Of a DNA stretch of 64,000 nucleotides, positions 27,661-36,915 are shown in pieces. Origin of the DNA: UBA7446 sp038143535 (GTDB lineage: Bacteria > Bacteroidota > Bacteroidia > Flavobacteriales > Flavobacteriaceae); assembly GCA_038143535.1 (NCBI GenBank), contig JAYQMD010000001.1, forward strand, positions 1,426,001 to 1,490,000, given 5' to 3'. Both the position numbers and the translations under genes were made by a program. The notes beneath the pieces were generated by a model. It was not told the origin of the DNA. It made no database searches and worked only from the letters and a program-made list of their open reading frames with translations. Within the stretch, counting starts at the first letter, position 1, and each line of letters begins with the position of its first letter.

Positions 27661-27668
27661 TATTTTTG
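27661..27668 (+). promoter_or_regulatory. Promoter -7 element of the SPOR-domain gene
   Basis: TATTTTTG fits TAnnTTTG and lies six bases before the ATG at 27675. Its position argues against the longer reading that begins at 27618, since that start would lie upstream of the promoter. Confidence 0.5.
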
Positions 27669-27674
27669 CCTGTA

Positions 27675-28058
27675 ATGAAATTCAATATGCGTCGAAAAAC
27701 TTGCAGTTTTATTTTTTATGTTTTGATAAACTGTTCCTACGTAATGGGACAGCAAGCACAAACGCAATTACGTGCACCACAGAAATTAGACAGCTTACTT
27801 CAGAAAAAAATAGCCTTAGACCTATTAAATACAGCCAAGAAGCAATTTACCATTCAAGTATTTTATGGCAATTTTGAGGAAACTACAGCAGCGTTAGCTC
27901 GCTTTGAAACCTTATTTCCAAACATGATTGCACAGCTGATTCACGAAACACCCAACTACAAAATACGCGTAGGGAATTTTGCCACTGAGCGGGAAGCTTT
28001 GGCAGAATTAGAAAAAGTGAAACGGAGATTTCGCTCGGCTTTTGTACTAAAGCCTTAA
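27675..28058 (+). CDS. SPOR-domain secreted protein
   Basis: With the ATG at 27675 this is 127 residues. A hydrophobic N-terminal signal (TCSFIFYVLINCSYVMGQ) precedes a short linker and a C-terminal SPOR-type domain: KKQFTIQVFYGNFEETTAALARFETLFPN ... YKIRVGNFATEREALAELEKVKRRF. SPOR domains bind denuded peptidoglycan at division sites, though small flavobacterial members of this kind are not functionally described as far as I know. An in-frame ATG at 27618 would add 19 residues with no signal-like character, and the promoter-like element at 27661 supports the later start. It is convergent with infB, ending one base before that gene's end. Confidence 0.8.
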   Translation: MKFNMRRKTCSFIFYVLINCSYVMGQQAQTQLRAPQKLDSLLQKKIALDLLNTAKKQFTIQVFYGNFEETTAALARFETLFPNMIAQLIHETPNYKIRVGNFATEREALAELEKVKRRFRSAFVLKP

Positions 28059-28059
28059 G

Positions 28060-30771
28060 TTATTTAAGAGTTTTTTTGATGGCTACTTGTTCGTAGCACT
28101 CCAAAACATCGCCTTCTTTGATGTCGTTAAATCCTTTGATTTGAAGTCCACAATCGTAACCTTTGGTAACCTCTTTCACATCGTCTTTAAAACGCTTAAG
28201 AGATTCCAATTCGCCCGTGAAAACAACAACCCCTTCACGGATAATACGAATACCTGAGTTGCGGATAATTTTACCGTCTGTAACCATACAACCGGCAATG
28301 GTACCCACTTTTGATATTTTAAAGGTTTCCCTGATTTCAGCATTACCCCTAATCTCTTCTTTAAACTCGGGAGAAAGCATGCCTTCCATCGCATCTTTAA
28401 GATCATTGATGGCGTCGTAAATAATAGAGTAACTTCGAATATCGATTTCCTCTTTCTCGGCCAATTGACGTGCCATTCCCATAGGACGTACATTAAAGCC
28501 GATAACAATCGCATCGGAAGCCGAAGCCAACAATATATCTGATTCCGTTATGGCCCCAACGCCTTTGTGGATAATGTTAACTTGAATTTCTTCGTTAGAA
28601 AGCTTTTGGAACGAGTCAGTTAAGGCTTCCACAGAACCGTCCACGTCTCCTTTCAAAATAATATTCAATTCTTTAAAGTCACCTAGTGCAATACGTCTTC
28701 CAATTTCATCCAGCGTAATGTGGCGTTGCGTTCTTACCGACTGCTCGCGAACCAATTGGGTACGTTTTGCGGCAATTTGCTTGGCTTCCCTTTCGTCGCC
28801 ATAAATATTGAAGCGGTCACCTGCTTGCGGTGCGCCGTCAAGTCCTAATATGGAAACAGGCGTAGACGGACCAGCATCTTTAATTTCCATGCCATGCTCA
28901 TTCTGCATCGCTTTTACTTTACCACTGTGACGTCCAGCTAAAATATAGTCTCCAATGCGTAATGTACCAGATTGTACTAATAAAGTAGAAATATACCCTC
29001 TTCCCTTATCTAAAAATGCTTCAACTACAGAACCTTGAGCAGCTTTGTTTGGGTTAGCTTTTAGCTCCAATAGCTCTGCTTCTAACAACACTTTTTCTAA
29101 AAGCTCTTCAACGCCTTGGCCTGTCTTAGCAGAGATGTCTTGGGACTGGATTTTTCCACCCCAATCTTCGACTAATAAATTCATTCCAGCTAAGTTTTCC
29201 TTAATTTTATCAGGGTTGGCCGTTGGCAAGTCCATTTTGTTAATGGCAAATACTATGGGAACCGAAGCCGCTTGTGCGTGACTGATGGCTTCTTTGGTTT
29301 GTGGTTTAATGTCGTCATCGGCAGCCACCACAATAATAACCAAGTCTGTCACTTGTGTTCCACGCGCTCGCATGGCAGTAAAGGCCTCGTGACCAGGTGT
29401 GTCTAAAAAGGTAATGGTTTGTCCGTTTTTCACTTTCACACTATACGCACCTATGTGCTGCGTGATACCCCCAGACTCTCCTTGAATTACATTCGCATTT
29501 CGCACATAATCTAAGAGAGATGTTTTTCCGTGATCGACGTGTCCCATAACTGTAACTATAGGCGCGCGGTGTTTTAAGTCCTCGGGTTTATCTTCGACTG
29601 CTTCAACGGCTTCTTCAATGTCAGCCGTTACAAATTCCACTTCAAAACCAAATTCTTCGGCAACAACCGAAAGTGTTTCTGCATCCAAGCGCTGGTTCAT
29701 GGTAACCATGATACCTAGCGACATACATGCCGATATAATTTGTGTGGAACTGATATCCATCATGGTTGCAACTTCTCCTACAGTTACAAACTCGGTAACC
29801 TTAAGGATTTTGCTTTCCGCTTCTTGTAAAGCTTCTACTTCCTCCGATTTTTGACGGTGGGAATCTCGTTTTTCACGACGGTACTTGGCTCCTTTCGACT
29901 TGGAAGTCTTTCCCTGCAGCTTTTCGAGCGTTTCGCGAATTTGCTTTTGGATTTCTTCTTCTGTCGGCTCTTCTTTAGCCACCGCTGGTGGCTGTTGTTT
30001 ATTACTGCGATTGTTGGGCTTACGGTTTCCAGGGCCTGTGTCTTTCGTAATACGTTTTCTGCGACGCCTGTTGCTATCGCTTTCAACAGGCTTCTTAGGA
30101 GCGGGTTTTTTGAATTTTGTTAAATCAATTTTATCCCCAGCTGATTTTAAACCACTTAACTTTTTGTATTGGGTTTCAATCTTTCCAGAGTTTTCAGGCG
30201 TTCGTTCAGCAGGCGTTGCTGTTTCTGCAGGTGCTCCCTCTTTAGCTTTAGCAGTTGGCGCAGCCGCGGCAGGTTTTTCTGCCGTGGTAGGTTTATCTGC
30301 TTCAGCAGGTTTATCTACCGCGGTAGGTTTATCAGCCTCGGTTGGTTTTTCTGCTTTGGGTATAGCTGTTTCTTTAGGCGCTGATGCTTTGGGAGCTGCA
30401 GCAGGTTTTTTTGGATTCGGGTTTAAGTCAATTTTACCTAGGGGTTTTATGCCACTCAAGTTTGCTTGTGCCTTGACTATGTTTGTTGGCTTAGAAAGCT
30501 CGGGGGTGGGCGCTTCTTCTTTTTGTGATTGTTCACGAATGGCTTCTTTTTCTTTGCGTTTCTCTTCAAATACTTCGTGAGAAGCTTCTTTTTTGGAGCG
30601 ATCCGTTTGGAATGCATCTAAAAGAAGTTCATACTCCTGCTGCGAAATTTTGGCTGTTGGGCGCGCTTCCACTGAAAATCCTTTTTCTGATAGGTGATCC
30701 ACAGCACGGTCCAACGAGATGTTTAGTTCGCGGAGCACTTTATTAATTCGAATTGTTTTTAAATCTGCCAT
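28060..30771 (-). CDS. infB: Translation initiation factor IF-2
   Basis: This 903-residue GTPase delivers initiator tRNA to the 30S subunit. The G domain lies at about residues 400-570, with GHVDHGKTSLLDYVRN, DTPGHEAFTAMRARG and NKMDLP. Domains II, C1 and C2 follow. The N-terminal third is low-complexity and contains repeats of the type DKPTAVDKPAEADKPT (about residues 140-165), as is usual in Bacteroidota IF-2. The IF-2 N domain (KVLRELNISLDRAVDHLSEKG) starts the protein. It is the last gene of rimP-nusA-infB, 43 bases after nusA. Confidence 0.97.
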   Translation of the reverse strand: MADLKTIRINKVLRELNISLDRAVDHLSEKGFSVEARPTAKISQQEYELLLDAFQTDRSKKEASHEVFEEKRKEKEAIREQSQKEEAPTPELSKPTNIVKAQANLSGIKPLGKIDLNPNPKKPAAAPKASAPKETAIPKAEKPTEADKPTAVDKPAEADKPTTAEKPAAAAPTAKAKEGAPAETATPAERTPENSGKIETQYKKLSGLKSAGDKIDLTKFKKPAPKKPVESDSNRRRRKRITKDTGPGNRKPNNRSNKQQPPAVAKEEPTEEEIQKQIRETLEKLQGKTSKSKGAKYRREKRDSHRQKSEEVEALQEAESKILKVTEFVTVGEVATMMDISSTQIISACMSLGIMVTMNQRLDAETLSVVAEEFGFEVEFVTADIEEAVEAVEDKPEDLKHRAPIVTVMGHVDHGKTSLLDYVRNANVIQGESGGITQHIGAYSVKVKNGQTITFLDTPGHEAFTAMRARGTQVTDLVIIVVAADDDIKPQTKEAISHAQAASVPIVFAINKMDLPTANPDKIKENLAGMNLLVEDWGGKIQSQDISAKTGQGVEELLEKVLLEAELLELKANPNKAAQGSVVEAFLDKGRGYISTLLVQSGTLRIGDYILAGRHSGKVKAMQNEHGMEIKDAGPSTPVSILGLDGAPQAGDRFNIYGDEREAKQIAAKRTQLVREQSVRTQRHITLDEIGRRIALGDFKELNIILKGDVDGSVEALTDSFQKLSNEEIQVNIIHKGVGAITESDILLASASDAIVIGFNVRPMGMARQLAEKEEIDIRSYSIIYDAINDLKDAMEGMLSPEFKEEIRGNAEIRETFKISKVGTIAGCMVTDGKIIRNSGIRIIREGVVVFTGELESLKRFKDDVKEVTKGYDCGLQIKGFNDIKEGDVLECYEQVAIKKTLK

Positions 30772-30814
30772 ATAATCTTTTGCGCAATCAAAAATAAAAA
30801 ATTGCTTGGTTTGG

Positions 30815-32050
30815 TTATTCGTTAGAAAATTCTGCGCTTAATATTTTTCGCACGTCTGAAATGGTTTCTTCTTCCAAATCGGTACGTTTTATCAAATCTT
30901 CTACATCCTCTTCTAATACACTTTTAGCAGTATCTAATCCTGCCTTTTTAAACTCCGCTATAATCCAAGCTTCAATTTCATCAGAAAACTCAGTTAACTC
31001 AACATCTTCTTCCATACCCTCACGGTACACGTCAATTTCGTAGCCCGTAAGTTGCCCGGCAAGGCGGATATTAAATCCTCCACGTCCGATGGCTTTGGAC
31101 ACTTCGCTTGGATCCATCATCACCTCAACACGCTTGGTCTCCTCATCTATTTTGACCGAAGTGACTTTAGCGGGACTTAAAGATCTTGTAATTAGAAGTT
31201 GGGTGTTGTTGGTGTAGTTAATGACATCAATATTTTCATTTCCCAATTCACGTACGATGCCGTGAATACGAGAACCTTTCATGCCCACACAAGCACCAAC
31301 TGGATCGATGCGGTCGTCATAAGAATCAACAGCCACTTTGGCTTTTTCTCCAGGGACGCGAACGGCCTTTTTGATGGTAATCAAGCCATCAAATACCTCA
31401 GGAATCTCTTGTTCAAATAATTTTTCTAAGAACCGTGGCGCAGTACGCGACATAATAATACTTGGTTTAGTTCCTTTAAGTTCTACGCTTTCAATAATTC
31501 CGCGAACGTTGTCTCCTTTTCTGTAAAAATCAGATGGAATTTGTCGGTCTTTAGGCAGAATGATTTCGTTTCCTTCATCATCAAGCAGAATCACTACGCG
31601 GTTGCGTATGTGGTGTACCTCCGCTGTGTAGATTTCACCAACAAGGTCAATGAATTGCTTGTAGATGATGGTGTTATCGTGCTCGTGGATACGTGCCACC
31701 AAGTTTTGACGTAGTGCCAAAACAGAACGTCTTCCCAGGTCGGCTAATTTCACTTCTTCTGAAACATCTTCACCCACTTCAAAATCGGGCTCAATTTTTT
31801 GTGCTTCTGAAAGTTCTATTTCCTCATTGGGATCTTCTACTTCGCCATTTTCCACAACAATGCGGTTACGCCATATTTCTAAATCCCCTTTGTCTGGGTT
31901 GATAATAATATCAAAATTGTCATCTGTTCCGTATTTCTTTTTCAAAGTATTGCGAAACACTTCTTCAAGAATTGACATTAACGTTACTCGGTCGATAAAC
32001 TTTTCGTCTTTAAACTCCGAAAACGATTCTATAAGGGCGAGATTTTCCAT
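30815..32050 (-). CDS. nusA: Transcription termination/antitermination factor NusA
   Basis: With the start at 32050 (MENLALIESFSEFKDEKF) the product is 411 residues. An N-terminal RNA polymerase-binding domain is followed by S1 (GEIYTAEVHHIRNRVVILLDD), KH1 (VDSYDDRIDPVGACVGMKGSRIHGIVRELGNE) and KH2 (EVSKAIGRGGFNIRLAGQLTGYEIDVY). A C-terminal acidic tail ends the protein (residues about 340-411). A longer in-frame start at 32098 is rejected because it overlaps rimP and adds an unrelated basic stretch. The start lies one base after the rimP stop, so translation is probably coupled. NusA autoregulates this operon in Escherichia coli; see the rimP leader. Confidence 0.95.
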   Translation of the reverse strand: MENLALIESFSEFKDEKFIDRVTLMSILEEVFRNTLKKKYGTDDNFDIIINPDKGDLEIWRNRIVVENGEVEDPNEEIELSEAQKIEPDFEVGEDVSEEVKLADLGRRSVLALRQNLVARIHEHDNTIIYKQFIDLVGEIYTAEVHHIRNRVVILLDDEGNEIILPKDRQIPSDFYRKGDNVRGIIESVELKGTKPSIIMSRTAPRFLEKLFEQEIPEVFDGLITIKKAVRVPGEKAKVAVDSYDDRIDPVGACVGMKGSRIHGIVRELGNENIDVINYTNNTQLLITRSLSPAKVTSVKIDEETKRVEVMMDPSEVSKAIGRGGFNIRLAGQLTGYEIDVYREGMEEDVELTEFSDEIEAWIIAEFKKAGLDTAKSVLEEDVEDLIKRTDLEEETISDVRKILSAEFSNE

Positions 32051-32051
32051 A

Positions 32052-32525
32052 TCACTTGTTAAATTGAATTTGAACGATTGCTTTTTTAATTTCGGCATAG
32101 GACACTTTAGCGTCCTTAGTTACCGTGTGTTTTCCTTTGCCAACGGGTTTTGGTTCACGTGCTTTCCACTGCAGCGCAATCATTTGATCGTCTGTAGCTG
32201 TTAGGGTCCCTTTTAGCTCCTCATCGCTATTGGTGATGATTTTTAAGATACGGCCTAGATGTTTTTTGTACTGTCGCGGTTGCATCAGCGGTGCGGCAGC
32301 ACCTGCAGAACCTACCTCAAGTGAAAAGTCGTGCTCTTCTCTATCAAGGTTATGCTCAATATAACGACTCACTTGCATGCACTGCTCTAAGGTTACCCCA
32401 GTGTCGCCATCAAGTACAACACGGATGTGCGAAGCTAGGTCGATACTTATGTCCACTAAAAATAGAGTGGGCTGCTCGGTCAAGGCTTCGTTGAGTAATT
32501 CGTGTACACGTTTATTAAAATCCAT
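32052..32525 (-). CDS. rimP: Ribosome maturation factor RimP
   Basis: This 157-residue protein has the RimP N-domain pattern (SIDLASHIRVVLDGDTGVTLEQCMQVSRYIEHNL) and the C-terminal SH3-like domain (KKHLGRILKIITNSDEELKGTLTATDDQ). RimP acts in 30S subunit maturation. It is the first gene of the rimP-nusA-infB operon, preceded by a TAnnTTTG promoter and a terminator-like hairpin that ends just before the ATG. Confidence 0.93.
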   Translation of the reverse strand: MDFNKRVHELLNEALTEQPTLFLVDISIDLASHIRVVLDGDTGVTLEQCMQVSRYIEHNLDREEHDFSLEVGSAGAAAPLMQPRQYKKHLGRILKIITNSDEELKGTLTATDDQMIALQWKAREPKPVGKGKHTVTKDAKVSYAEIKKAIVQIQFNK

Positions 32526-32529
32526 AAAA

Positions 32530-32551
32530 TAAAAAAGAGGACAATGTCCCC
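32530..32551 (-). promoter_or_regulatory. Terminator-like hairpin in the rimP leader (possible attenuator)
   Basis: On the minus strand GGGGAC (32551-32546) pairs with GTCCTC (32542-32537) around an ATT loop, with one G-T wobble, and six T residues follow directly. The structure sits about 20 bases into the predicted transcript and about 10 bases before the rimP ATG. It has the form of an intrinsic terminator, so it could be an attenuator for the nusA operon. This is inference, without an antiterminator identified. Confidence 0.5.
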
Positions 32552-32574
32552 TACCACTATCCCGTTAAACGATG

Positions 32575-32582
32575 CAAATATA
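32575..32582 (-). promoter_or_regulatory. rimP-nusA-infB promoter, -7 element
   Basis: TATATTTG on the minus strand matches TAnnTTTG. It predicts a leader of about 45 bases that contains the terminator-like hairpin. No TTG is found within 17-23 bases upstream (the nearest is at 28). Confidence 0.55.
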
Positions 32583-32690
32583 GGAATAAAAATGGATTTA
32601 ATAATTATGACAAAAATCTTCAAAATTATTGTGTAGTTAGACTGCCAACATTTGAGATCATTAGCACTCGTATAAAAAGAAAGGTTGCAT

Positions 32691-32722
32691 AAAAAAACCC
32701 GCACTCAAATGAGCGGGGTTTT
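32691..32722 (-). terminator. Intrinsic terminator downstream of tRNA-Gln
   Basis: On the minus strand AAAACCCCGCTCA and TGAGTGCGGGTTTT pair with a small bulge and run into seven T residues. It lies five bases after the tRNA 3' end and closes its transcription unit. Confidence 0.8.
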
Positions 32723-32726
32723 GTTG

Positions 32727-32799
32727 TTGGCCTACTAGGGCTCGAACCTAGACTCTTCTGAACCAAAATCAGACGTGTTGCCAGTTACACCATAGGCCA
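32727..32799 (-). tRNA. tRNA-Gln (anticodon TTG)
   Basis: On the minus strand the 7-bp acceptor stem (TGGCCTA with TAGGCCA), a D-arm and a T-arm with GGTTCGAGCCC fold as a tRNA. The anticodon loop TTTTGGT closed by TCTGA/TCAGA gives anticodon TTG, reading CAA glutamine codons. The total is 73 nt with an A discriminator. The 3' CCA is not encoded. It has its own promoter and terminator and is not in an rRNA operon. Confidence 0.95.
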
Positions 32800-32866
32800 A
32801 TATATCAAACTCATTTTGTGTTAGGGGCGGGAAACTTAAGACGCTGTACCACACATAAACGGTTGG

Positions 32867-32897
32867 CAAAAATAGCACAAAGTTTTTGTTGCGCCAA
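32867..32897 (-). promoter_or_regulatory. tRNA-Gln promoter
   Basis: On the minus strand TTG (32895-32897), a 20-base spacer and TATTTTTG (32867-32874) give a full match to the Bacteroidota promoter pattern. The predicted transcript has a 5' leader of about 60 bases before the tRNA. Confidence 0.65.
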
Positions 32898-32937
32898 TAG
32901 TTTAAAAAAATCTTATGTCAAGTTTTAGCAGATATTG

Positions 32938-32945
32938 TACTTTTG
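32938..32945 (+). promoter_or_regulatory. Promoter -7 element of the DUF2723 gene
   Basis: TACTTTTG matches TAnnTTTG. It overlaps the alternative TTG start at 32943, which therefore cannot be used in this transcript, and points to the ATG at 32961, 15 bases downstream. Confidence 0.6.
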
Positions 32946-32960
32946 CTCTTTACGACACCT

Positions 32961-35900
32961 ATGAATTTTACCAAAAGAAATACGTTATCAGGTTGGTTTG
33001 TATTTTTTATCGCCTTTACTACCTACTACCTAACGGTTGAACCCACAGCAAGTTACTGGGATTGTAGTGAATATATTGTTACATCGGCAAAACTTCAGGT
33101 TGGGCACCCCCCCGGCGCACCCCTGTTTCAGATGATGGGTGCCTTTTTTTCCTCCTTTGCCAGTGGGCCCGAAAGCGTGGCTTTCTGGGTAAATATGATG
33201 TCAGTAATGGCCAGTGCCTTTACCATACTTTTTATGTTTTGGTCGCTTACCCGCATTCTTACACGTTTTGTGATAAAAGACCAACAGCCAAAAGGACCAA
33301 ATGAAATATTGGTGCTGGGCGCAGCAGCAGTTGGCGCATTGAGCTATGCGTTTTCAGACTCATTTTGGTTTAATGCCGTTGAAGCAGAAGTATATGCCAT
33401 GGCCATGCTTATCACCTCCGTGATGTTTTGGCTAGGTCTAAGGTGGGAAGCAGTAATGCACACGCCGCGTGGCGATCGTTGGCTGGTGATGATTGCATTT
33501 CTCATTGGACTATCTTTTGGTGTGCACTTTATGGGGCTACTTACCGTACCTGCCATTGGCATGTTATATTATTTTAGAAACTATACCTTTTCTTGGAAGT
33601 CTTTTGTAATTGCCAATGTGGTTTCCGTTGCCGTATTGCTGTTTATTTTCAAGCTCCTGCTACCACTAACGCTCGCCTATTTTGGAAATGCTGAGGTTTT
33701 CTTTGTCAATTCATTTGGATTGCCGTTTAATTCAGGAACCATCATTGCCGGTTTATCCATCATTGCCTTTTTCTTTTGGGGCTTGCGCTTCACCCACCAA
33801 AAAAAATGGGTTCAGCTAAACACAGGACTTTGGTGTATTGCCTTCATACTCATCGGATTTTCCTCATGGATTATGCTGCCCATTCGCGCCAACGCAAATA
33901 CCGTTATTAACGAAAACGCACCGGCCGATGCGCGGGCATTGTTGGCCTATTACAACCTAGAACAATATCCCGAAACCCATTTATTCTATGGCCCTATGTA
34001 TACGGACATGTATGCAGGGCAAGATGAAAAAAACCCCTACAGAGACGACAAGCCCAAATATGAAAAAGACCTAAAGAAAGGGCGTTATGAAATCGTCAAT
34101 GCATGGAAAGATGCACGCATCAATGCCAACAATAAGCATACAGGACTGCTTCCCAGGATGTGGAGCTCCGGAAATGCGGTAAACTACATCACGTATTACG
34201 GCGCACCTGATTTTGACATCAAGACCGAATACCGAAACCAAGAAAAGCTTGTTAATTTAATAAATGATTTTATTTTAAGAGTTAACAACAATGAAGTTGA
34301 TGCAAAAGGGTATCACGAGTTTTTACAACGCTTTGGAGCCTATATTAACATCGAAAAACCTACTTTAGTTGACAACCTAACTTATCTGTTTGATTTCCAA
34401 ATAAACTATATGTATTTCCGCTATTTTATGTGGAATTTTGCTGGCAAACAAAATGACGAAAAAGGGGAACTCGATCCGTTTAATGGCAATTGGATCAGTG
34501 GCATATCATGGCTAGACAGCATCAGGCTAGGGCCACAAAACAACCTATACCAAGATGCAAAAAACAACAAAGGCCGCAATACCTATTTTATGTTGCCATT
34601 GTTCTTAGGCTTACTGGGAGCTTTATTTTTATATCAACAAGATAAAAAGCAATTTTGGGTGCTACTGGTGTTTTTTCTCTTTACAGGACTAGCGCTAAAG
34701 GTCTATCTCAACGAACGTGTCTTTGAACCGCGCGAACGTGACTACGCACTTGTTGGTTCTTTTTATGTCTTTGCCATGTGCATTGGAATTGGAGTAGTAG
34801 CCCTTGGTGACAGCCTGAAAAAAGTGATTTCAGCTCGTGTGGCGGCTCCTTTGAGTGTTTTGCTGTGTTTGTTGGCAGTGCCTGTGCTTATGGGATCTCA
34901 AAATTGGGACGACCACGACCGTTCAAATCGATATACGGCACAATCAACGGCAAAAGCCTATTTGGATTCTATTGACGAAGACAAAGACGCCATGATCTTT
35001 ACCATTGGAGACAACGATACCTTTGCCATTTGGTATGCGCAAGAAATTGAAGGCTATCGTACCGATGTGCGAAGTATCAATACGCAACTGCTGGCGACCG
35101 ATTGGTATATCGATCAGTTAAAACGTAAAACTTACGAAAGTAATCCCATTCCGTCTCAACTTAGCCACAAACAGTATGCCTACGGAACACGTGATTACAT
35201 CAAGTTTGAGGCCGTAAACGACAGTGTGCGTTGGGATTTGGCAGACTTTATGACTTGGGTTTCCAGCGACAACCCCCGTACACGCTACAAGCATTTGCTA
35301 CAACAATACGAAGTAGATTTAGCTAGAATACCAGAGCAAACGCTTAACATGGTATACTATCCCACAAATAAAATTAGGGTGCCCGTAAACAAAGAAAATG
35401 TATTAAAGAGTGGTGTGGTTAAGCCAAAAGATGCTGATTTAATTGTGGATTATATCGACATTGACTTGCCGAAGTCTGGCTTGTACAAAAACCGTTTAAT
35501 GATGCTAGATATCTTACATAACAACGATTGGAAACGCCCAATATATTATACCGGGGGAAGTTATGACGATCAAGAATACATCTGGATGAAAGACTATTTA
35601 CAATTGGATGGGCTGGTTTATAAGTTGGTGCCCATAAAAACACCCGAAAATCCCATCAATCCTTATCAAATGGGGCGCATTGATGCGGATAAAATGTATG
35701 ACATTGTCCAAAAATGGGATTGGGGAAATGCAGACAGCGACAAAATTTACCACGACCCAGAAACACGTAAAAACAGCATTACTTTTAGAAGCAACTTAAC
35801 CCGTCTGGCAGAACAGTTAACGAAAGAAAACAATCCTGAAAAAGCGATAGCTATTTTGGACTTAGCCATGGAAAAAATGCCATTGGAGTATTTTGGGTAT

Positions 35901-36482
35901 TACAGCCTGTTGACCCCAATCGTTGCTGCTTACTACCAAGCTGAGGCCAATGAAAAAGCAGGTGCTCTGGCTGAAAAAATTGCTGACAAATACCGTGACA
36001 AACTAAACTATTACAATTCTATTGGAGATGCAAACCAGCGGGCTTTTGCAGAAATCATATTAACAGATGTGGAGCGCTATCGTGCAGTTGTAGATGCGAC
36101 TGTGGCCGCCGAACACTTTGCGGTAGCAAAGATGTTAATTCAAGGGTTTATTGAAAGTTCAAGGAGTTTTGCCCCCTTGTATTCGGCCTATGATTACTAC
36201 ACACCCATGGCGCCTTATGTTACTGTATTGTTTGATGCAGAAATGGAAGCATCAGGGCGTTTGCTTTTTGATGCTATTGCCCAAGTCTATCAAAACAGGC
36301 TTGCACTTTTTAGTCAAGTGCCAAATGAAGAGGTTGCCTATTACAAGGAAAGCATCGACTATGAAATTAATGGGTACCAAGCATTGGTTGAAAATTATCA
36401 AATGGTAGAGCCAGATTTAGCGCTCGTATCCGAAGTCAATAAGGCCTTTAGAAAAGCCGTAGCGCCTTATCAACAGGATTAG
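32961..36482 (+). CDS. DUF2723 family integral membrane protein
   Basis: The 1173-residue product starts MNFTKRNTLSGWF and has an N-terminal membrane part of about ten or more helices (residues 1-330) followed by more helices near residues 545-660 and a soluble C-terminal half. The early stretch SYWDCSEYIVTSAKLQVGHPPGAPLF is the DUF2723 signature. The acidic residue in the first loop and the arrangement recall GT-C glycosyltransferases, so a role in protein or lipid glycosylation is possible, but this is inference. The C-terminal part has TPR-like helices (AIAILDLAMEKMP). It converges on the thioredoxin-fold gene with stop codons overlapping by four bases. Confidence 0.88.
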   Translation: MNFTKRNTLSGWFVFFIAFTTYYLTVEPTASYWDCSEYIVTSAKLQVGHPPGAPLFQMMGAFFSSFASGPESVAFWVNMMSVMASAFTILFMFWSLTRILTRFVIKDQQPKGPNEILVLGAAAVGALSYAFSDSFWFNAVEAEVYAMAMLITSVMFWLGLRWEAVMHTPRGDRWLVMIAFLIGLSFGVHFMGLLTVPAIGMLYYFRNYTFSWKSFVIANVVSVAVLLFIFKLLLPLTLAYFGNAEVFFVNSFGLPFNSGTIIAGLSIIAFFFWGLRFTHQKKWVQLNTGLWCIAFILIGFSSWIMLPIRANANTVINENAPADARALLAYYNLEQYPETHLFYGPMYTDMYAGQDEKNPYRDDKPKYEKDLKKGRYEIVNAWKDARINANNKHTGLLPRMWSSGNAVNYITYYGAPDFDIKTEYRNQEKLVNLINDFILRVNNNEVDAKGYHEFLQRFGAYINIEKPTLVDNLTYLFDFQINYMYFRYFMWNFAGKQNDEKGELDPFNGNWISGISWLDSIRLGPQNNLYQDAKNNKGRNTYFMLPLFLGLLGALFLYQQDKKQFWVLLVFFLFTGLALKVYLNERVFEPRERDYALVGSFYVFAMCIGIGVVALGDSLKKVISARVAAPLSVLLCLLAVPVLMGSQNWDDHDRSNRYTAQSTAKAYLDSIDEDKDAMIFTIGDNDTFAIWYAQEIEGYRTDVRSINTQLLATDWYIDQLKRKTYESNPIPSQLSHKQYAYGTRDYIKFEAVNDSVRWDLADFMTWVSSDNPRTRYKHLLQQYEVDLARIPEQTLNMVYYPTNKIRVPVNKENVLKSGVVKPKDADLIVDYIDIDLPKSGLYKNRLMMLDILHNNDWKRPIYYTGGSYDDQEYIWMKDYLQLDGLVYKLVPIKTPENPINPYQMGRIDADKMYDIVQKWDWGNADSDKIYHDPETRKNSITFRSNLTRLAEQLTKENNPEKAIAILDLAMEKMPLEYFGYYSLLTPIVAAYYQAEANEKAGALAEKIADKYRDKLNYYNSIGDANQRAFAEIILTDVERYRAVVDATVAAEHFAVAKMLIQGFIESSRSFAPLYSAYDYYTPMAPYVTVLFDAEMEASGRLLFDAIAQVYQNRLALFSQVPNEEVAYYKESIDYEINGYQALVENYQMVEPDLALVSEVNKAFRKAVAPYQQD

Positions 36483-36775
36483 ACGAAATCTTTCATGAGG
36501 CCAATAAGTGTATTGGCATCTTGTTCGCCGCTTTGGCGCCAAACCATCTCTCCTGATTTGTATATCATCAGCGTAGGTAGTCCTTTGACACGTAGGGCTT
36601 CGGCTAACTTGGGATTTTTGTCAACATCTATTTTTACTACTTTCCCATTATCGCCCATGGCAGCTGCTACATCCCGAAGCACGGCATGCATTTGCAAAGA
36701 AGGATCATTCCAGTCAGTATAAAAACTCAACAGAAGGGGAATATTAGCATCAATTAATTCTCCAAACTTGGACAT
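36479..36775 (-). CDS. Thioredoxin-fold protein lacking the CXXC motif
   Basis: This 98-residue protein has the thioredoxin fold pattern: LLLSFYTDWNDPSLQMHAVL at the usual active-site position, VVKIDVDKNPKLAEALRVKGLPTLMIYKSGEM with the cis-proline at GLPTL, and a C-terminal helix. The WCGPC active site is replaced by WNDPS and the protein contains no cysteine at all. It cannot catalyse disulfide exchange, so a binding or scaffold role is likely, otherwise unknown. It overlaps the end of the DUF2723 gene by four bases on the opposite strand. Confidence 0.85.
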   Translation of the reverse strand: MSKFGELIDANIPLLLSFYTDWNDPSLQMHAVLRDVAAAMGDNGKVVKIDVDKNPKLAEALRVKGLPTLMIYKSGEMVWRQSGEQDANTLIGLMKDFV

Positions 36776-36915
36776 GATGTGTTATTTAATTATTCAAAAA
36801 TACATTTTTTCCACAACTCAACGAATATGAACTTTATCTAAAGGTTTTGTTATTGAAAATTCCTTTTTCCCTTTCGGCTTATAAGTTCTATTTTTAACGC
36901 AGTTTAAAAATAGCT

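Noticed and set aside
30240..30350. Direct repeats in infB as a possible repeat array
   Set aside because: They are short, inexact protein-level repeats in the IF-2 linker with no spacers, so not CRISPR or a mobile repeat.
29885..30580. Long open frame antisense to the N-terminal part of infB
   Set aside because: It follows from the repetitive Pro/Ala/Lys codons of IF-2; there is no protein-like pattern of its own.
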